Of a stretch of DNA of 23,344 nucleotides, positions 21,492-23,344 are shown one piece after another. The position numbers and the translations under genes were made by a program. Source of the DNA: a virus; IMG/VR virus record IMGVR_UViG_3300007363_000106, positions 1 through 23,344 of that record; one strand, 5' to 3'. A model generated the notes under the pieces. That model was not told the origin of the DNA. It was given only the letters and a program-made list of their open reading frames with translations, and made no database searches. Each line of letters starts with the position of its first letter. The stretch's first letter is position 1.

Positions 21492-21730
21492 TGTCAGATG
21501 AACAGGTAGAGGCTAGAAAAAAGCTAGATGCCACATTTGGCAGTTATGATGAAAAGCGCGCGTTCTATATGGCACACGCGCATGATTTTATAACTGAAAA
21601 ACTAGCGCGCACGCTAAAGAGTGTCGATACGCAGCCGCCGCATGAGCATGAACCGCTTGACGATTGGCGGTATCTACTTCTTGCGAAAGCGGCGGTGTTA
21701 TATCTCCAGGGCAAAGCTTATTCTCGCTAA
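21491..21730 (+). CDS. Small hypothetical early protein
   Basis: The product is 79 aa from ATG 21491, overlapping the upstream TAA (TAATG). It is helical and charged (SDEQVEARKKLDATFGSYDE, HAHDFITEKLARTLKSVDTQ) and ends WRYLLLAKAAVLYLQGKAYSR, with no membrane segment. Translational coupling to the DUF2800 gene suggests a partner in DNA metabolism, but I do not recognise the family. Confidence 0.7.
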   Translation: MSDEQVEARKKLDATFGSYDEKRAFYMAHAHDFITEKLARTLKSVDTQPPHEHEPLDDWRYLLLAKAAVLYLQGKAYSR

Positions 21731-21745
21731 TCGAAAGGTCTAATG

Positions 21746-22363
21746 ATGTCCAATATTGTAAAGTTCGGCAACGCCAACCTGCCCACCGCTACGTCGCTTG
21801 CGGCGTCGCTGCGTAGCCTCGACGTTGACGCCGGTGTCGGCTCGGTCATCTTGAAGATGGACAAGACCGGTCACTGGGTCTACGGCGCGGACCAGACTGA
21901 GATCGACAAGGAGGGGCGCTGGGCGGTCAATCCGTTCTCGTTCGTCCACGGTTTCATCGCTTGGGGCGAAGGCGAGGTGCTTGGCGAGAAGATGGTGTCC
22001 ATTACGGAGCCGCTTCCCGAACTGGACGTGCCGCCGCCTGGCGCTAAGCGTGGGTGGGAGCCGCAGATCGGTATGAGCGTCAAGTGCCTCTCTGGCGAGG
22101 ACAAGGGCGTCGAGGCGCGTTACACGGTCACGTCAGTGGGCGGTAAGCGCGCGATGCACCAGCTTGCCATGAAGGTGGCCGATCAGGTGGAGCAGAATCA
22201 GGATGCGCCGGTGGCGGTCGTGAGGCTGGGCTCGGAATATTATCAGCACAAGAGCTACGGCCGTGTTTACACGCCAGTGTTTGACATCATCGAGTGGATT
22301 TCGCTGGAAGGCGAACCCGCCGAGGACGCCGCACCGAAAACCGGCCGTCGTCGTCGCGGATAA
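21746..22363 (+). CDS. Conserved-looking hypothetical early protein, possible ssDNA-binding role
   Basis: The product is about 205 aa; two adjacent ATGs (21743, 21746) are possible starts. It has strands rich in Trp, Gly and Val (VGSVILKMDKTGHWVYGADQ, NPFSFVHGFIAWGEGEVLG), a Pro-rich middle (LPELDVPPPGAKRGWEPQIG) and a basic tail RRRRG. Position after the nuclease and before the DnaA-like gene suggests it fills the single-strand-binding or annealing slot of the module. This is inference; I saw no standard OB-fold or RecT motif. A strong terminator follows the stop within 12 nt. Confidence 0.7.
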   Translation: MSNIVKFGNANLPTATSLAASLRSLDVDAGVGSVILKMDKTGHWVYGADQTEIDKEGRWAVNPFSFVHGFIAWGEGEVLGEKMVSITEPLPELDVPPPGAKRGWEPQIGMSVKCLSGEDKGVEARYTVTSVGGKRAMHQLAMKVADQVEQNQDAPVAVVRLGSEYYQHKSYGRVYTPVFDIIEWISLEGEPAEDAAPKTGRRRRG

Positions 22364-22370
22364 TAGGGAG

Positions 22371-22397
22371 AGTGGGGGCGAAAGCCCCCGCTTTTTT
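22371..22397 (+). terminator. Intrinsic (rho-independent) terminator
   Basis: GGGGGC (22374-22379) pairs with GCCCCC (22384-22389) over a GAAA loop. The stem can extend by a U-G, a G-C and an A-U pair, and is followed by six T (22392-22397). This is a textbook intrinsic terminator. It lies only 3 nt before the ATG of the next gene, so that gene needs read-through, its own promoter or a restart near the hairpin. Confidence 0.85.
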
Positions 22398-22400
22398 CAG

Positions 22401-22856
22401 ATGAAGATCATTGACATCATACGCGAAGAGGCCGCGCGCGGCGGCTACACGGTTGAACAGCTACTAGCCAAAGATAACACGGCGCGCGTTCGTAAGTTGC
22501 GCCAATACGCCATGTGGCGGGCGCGCAATGAGACTAAACGGTCTTGGACTGCGATAGGGTTTGCATTCAAGCGCGACCACACGACGGTTTTACATGGCTG
22601 CCGTCGGATAGAGGCAATGAAGCCGGAAGAGCGCCTAGCTTTACCTGACAGACCTCCTGAAGCTAAACCGCCGACTGAATTTTATGTCGGCCGTGACTGC
22701 GCCAATGGGCATGGCGGTCTGCGGTATGCAAAGACAAATCTGTGCGTTGGATGCAGAAGGTTACACGGTAGAAGGGCTCGCGAACGTGCAAAGACTGACA
22801 TGGACACCCGAGATGGACGCGCGGTTGGCGTTTCTGGCTGCGTCGCAGTTGAGTAG
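22401..22856 (+). CDS. DnaA domain IV-like protein with zinc-ribbon-like tail
   Basis: The product is 151 aa from ATG 22401; the frame is open upstream through the terminator, but this is the first sensible start. Residues 26-72 carry a DnaA domain IV-like helix-turn-helix ending in RDHTTVLHGCRRI, very close to the DnaA signature DHTTVLHA that contacts DnaA boxes. Residues 100-118 hold C100, H104, C115 and C118 (CANGHGG ... CVGC), a possible zinc site, followed by an Arg-rich segment. No AAA+ ATPase domain is present. It may bind a phage origin or DnaA boxes. Confidence 0.8.
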   Translation: MKIIDIIREEAARGGYTVEQLLAKDNTARVRKLRQYAMWRARNETKRSWTAIGFAFKRDHTTVLHGCRRIEAMKPEERLALPDRPPEAKPPTEFYVGRDCANGHGGLRYAKTNLCVGCRRLHGRRARERAKTDMDTRDGRAVGVSGCVAVE

Positions 22857-23031
22857 CACACAGGCCGCCGCGCTCATGGGCGTGTCGAAGGAGTGCGTCA
22901 AGAAACGAGCGGCGCGGATCGGCGTGCGATTCGGACGTTACCCAGTCAACTTGCGCGGGTGCGGTAGCGGTCACCGCGCCGCAGACGAACGCAGCGCCGA
23001 GCTACTGAGACAAGCGGGGGTGAGGATATGA
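22786..23031 (+). CDS. GcrA-like / small HTH protein
   Basis: The reading from GTG 22786 gives 81 aa starting MQRLTWTPEMDARLAFLAAS and continuing QLSSTQAAALMGVSKECVKK. This is the pattern WTxExxxxLxxLxxxxxSxxxxAxxLGxSxxxVxxRAxRxG of GcrA-type and phage helix-turn-helix proteins. An ATG at 22684 would make 115 aa but would overlap the DnaA-like gene by 173 nt; ATG 22813 is a shorter option. GAAGGG lies upstream of the GTG. It ends with an ATGA overlap with the next gene. Probably a transcriptional regulator. Confidence 0.65.
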   Translation: MQRLTWTPEMDARLAFLAASQLSSTQAAALMGVSKECVKKRAARIGVRFGRYPVNLRGCGSGHRAADERSAELLRQAGVRI

Positions 23032-23123
23032 ACGACGAATTTATAGCCGCCGTAGTCGTGTTTGGTTTTGTAGCCGCGTTTGTTGCGTATCTTGTGTGGA
23101 TCATCCGGGAGGACTTACGTTGA
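23028..23123 (+). CDS. 31-aa single-span membrane peptide
   Basis: ATG 23028 overlaps the previous stop (ATGA), and AGCGGGGGTGAGG precedes it. The peptide MNDEFIAAVVVFGFVAAFVA continues YLVWIIREDLR: a hydrophobic span with acidic start and charged end, N-out or C-in topology unclear. Its stop overlaps the next TTG start, so it lies in a tight chain of coupled genes, which supports it being real in spite of its size. Its function is unknown. Confidence 0.6.
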   Translation: MNDEFIAAVVVFGFVAAFVAYLVWIIREDLR

Positions 23124-23344
23124 CTGACGACATCGTAGCGCGGCTGCGCGACGCCGCGCAATTGGAAGACAAATGCATCTGCATGGCGGAACTTCACGTT
23201 TCAGCCGCCGCCGAAATCGAACGCCTCCGCGCCGAACTTGCCGCTACACGGGAAGAACGCGACAGGGCGCGGGCTCAGATGGAGCCAGACGAAAATAAAT
23301 TTTTGGCGCTATACGCCGAGCAAGATGCGTTGCGGGACGAACTT
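23120..23344 (+). CDS. Coiled-coil phage protein, 5' part (runs off the window)
   Basis: TTG 23120 has GGGAGGA 6 nt upstream (23107-23113) and overlaps the preceding TGA. The 75 visible residues (TDDIVARLRDAAQLEDKCIC, EIERLRAELAATREERDRAR) are a charged coiled coil. Many phages carry such IVARLR...EIERLRAEL proteins of unknown function in early regions. The frame is open at the right edge. Confidence 0.65.
   Translation, partial: MTDDIVARLRDAAQLEDKCICMAELHVSAAAEIERLRAELAATREERDRARAQMEPDENKFLALYAEQDALRDEL

Noticed and set aside
1-23344. tRNA genes, integrase, attachment sites, insertion sequences
   Set aside because: I looked for cloverleaf arms with the TTCRA loop, recombinase motifs and terminal inverted repeats with transposase and found none that I could support.

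Overview
The window is about 23 kb of a tailed-phage genome, or a prophage carrying one, with a P22-type virion. The diagnostic genes are a coiled-coil scaffold, a P22-type coat protein, a gp4-like tail accessory factor, a gp10-like DNA stabilisation protein, a collar-domain tail fibre and three large internal or ejection proteins. High GC, the style of the lysis proteins (M15 endolysin, alphaproteobacterial-type Rz/Rz1 pair) and a small GcrA-like HTH protein suggest an alphaproteobacterial host; this is inference. No integrase, repressor, tRNA, IS element or CRISPR array was seen.

Layout. Positions 1-17744 are almost all on the + strand. They hold the end of an upstream gene (probably portal), small virion genes and a fibre-like protein (1-2568), the scaffold (2609-3391), the coat gene (3412-5373), two beta-rich virion proteins (5424-6455), gp4 (6614-7324), gp10 (7918-9543), fibre genes (9536-11749), internal virion proteins (11759-16185) and a compact lysis cassette (16182-17744). 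A hairpin at 17747-17764 separates this block from a - strand replication operon (20317 down to 17775): HNH-AP2 endonuclease, VRR-NUC nuclease, SNF2-like helicase and two small genes. From 20403 a divergent + strand early block encodes a DUF2800/Cas4-like nuclease, small proteins, a DnaA-domain-IV-like protein, an HTH protein, a 31-aa membrane peptide and the start of another gene. A clear intrinsic terminator lies at 22371-22397.

Main discoveries. (1) The coat gene is split by a 765-nt group I intron (3465-4229) that carries an HNH endonuclease. P1, P2, P3, P7, P7.1, P7.2, P8 and P9 can be read directly, and only one splice solution restores the coat frame. (2) The untranslated stretch between the fibre-like gene and the next gene can form a perfect H-type pseudoknot with two 10-bp stems (1972-2022). 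It starts 7 nt after a stop codon and ends just before a ribosome binding site. (3) A NUMOD4/HNH gene sits antisense between gp4 and gp10. It has its own near-consensus sigma70 promoter lying over the gp10 ribosome binding site. (4) A beta module of about 60 residues appears three times: inserted in gp10 and twice inside the collar domain of the tail fibre. Three endonucleases of different architecture, placed in three different ways, make homing elements a theme of this genome.
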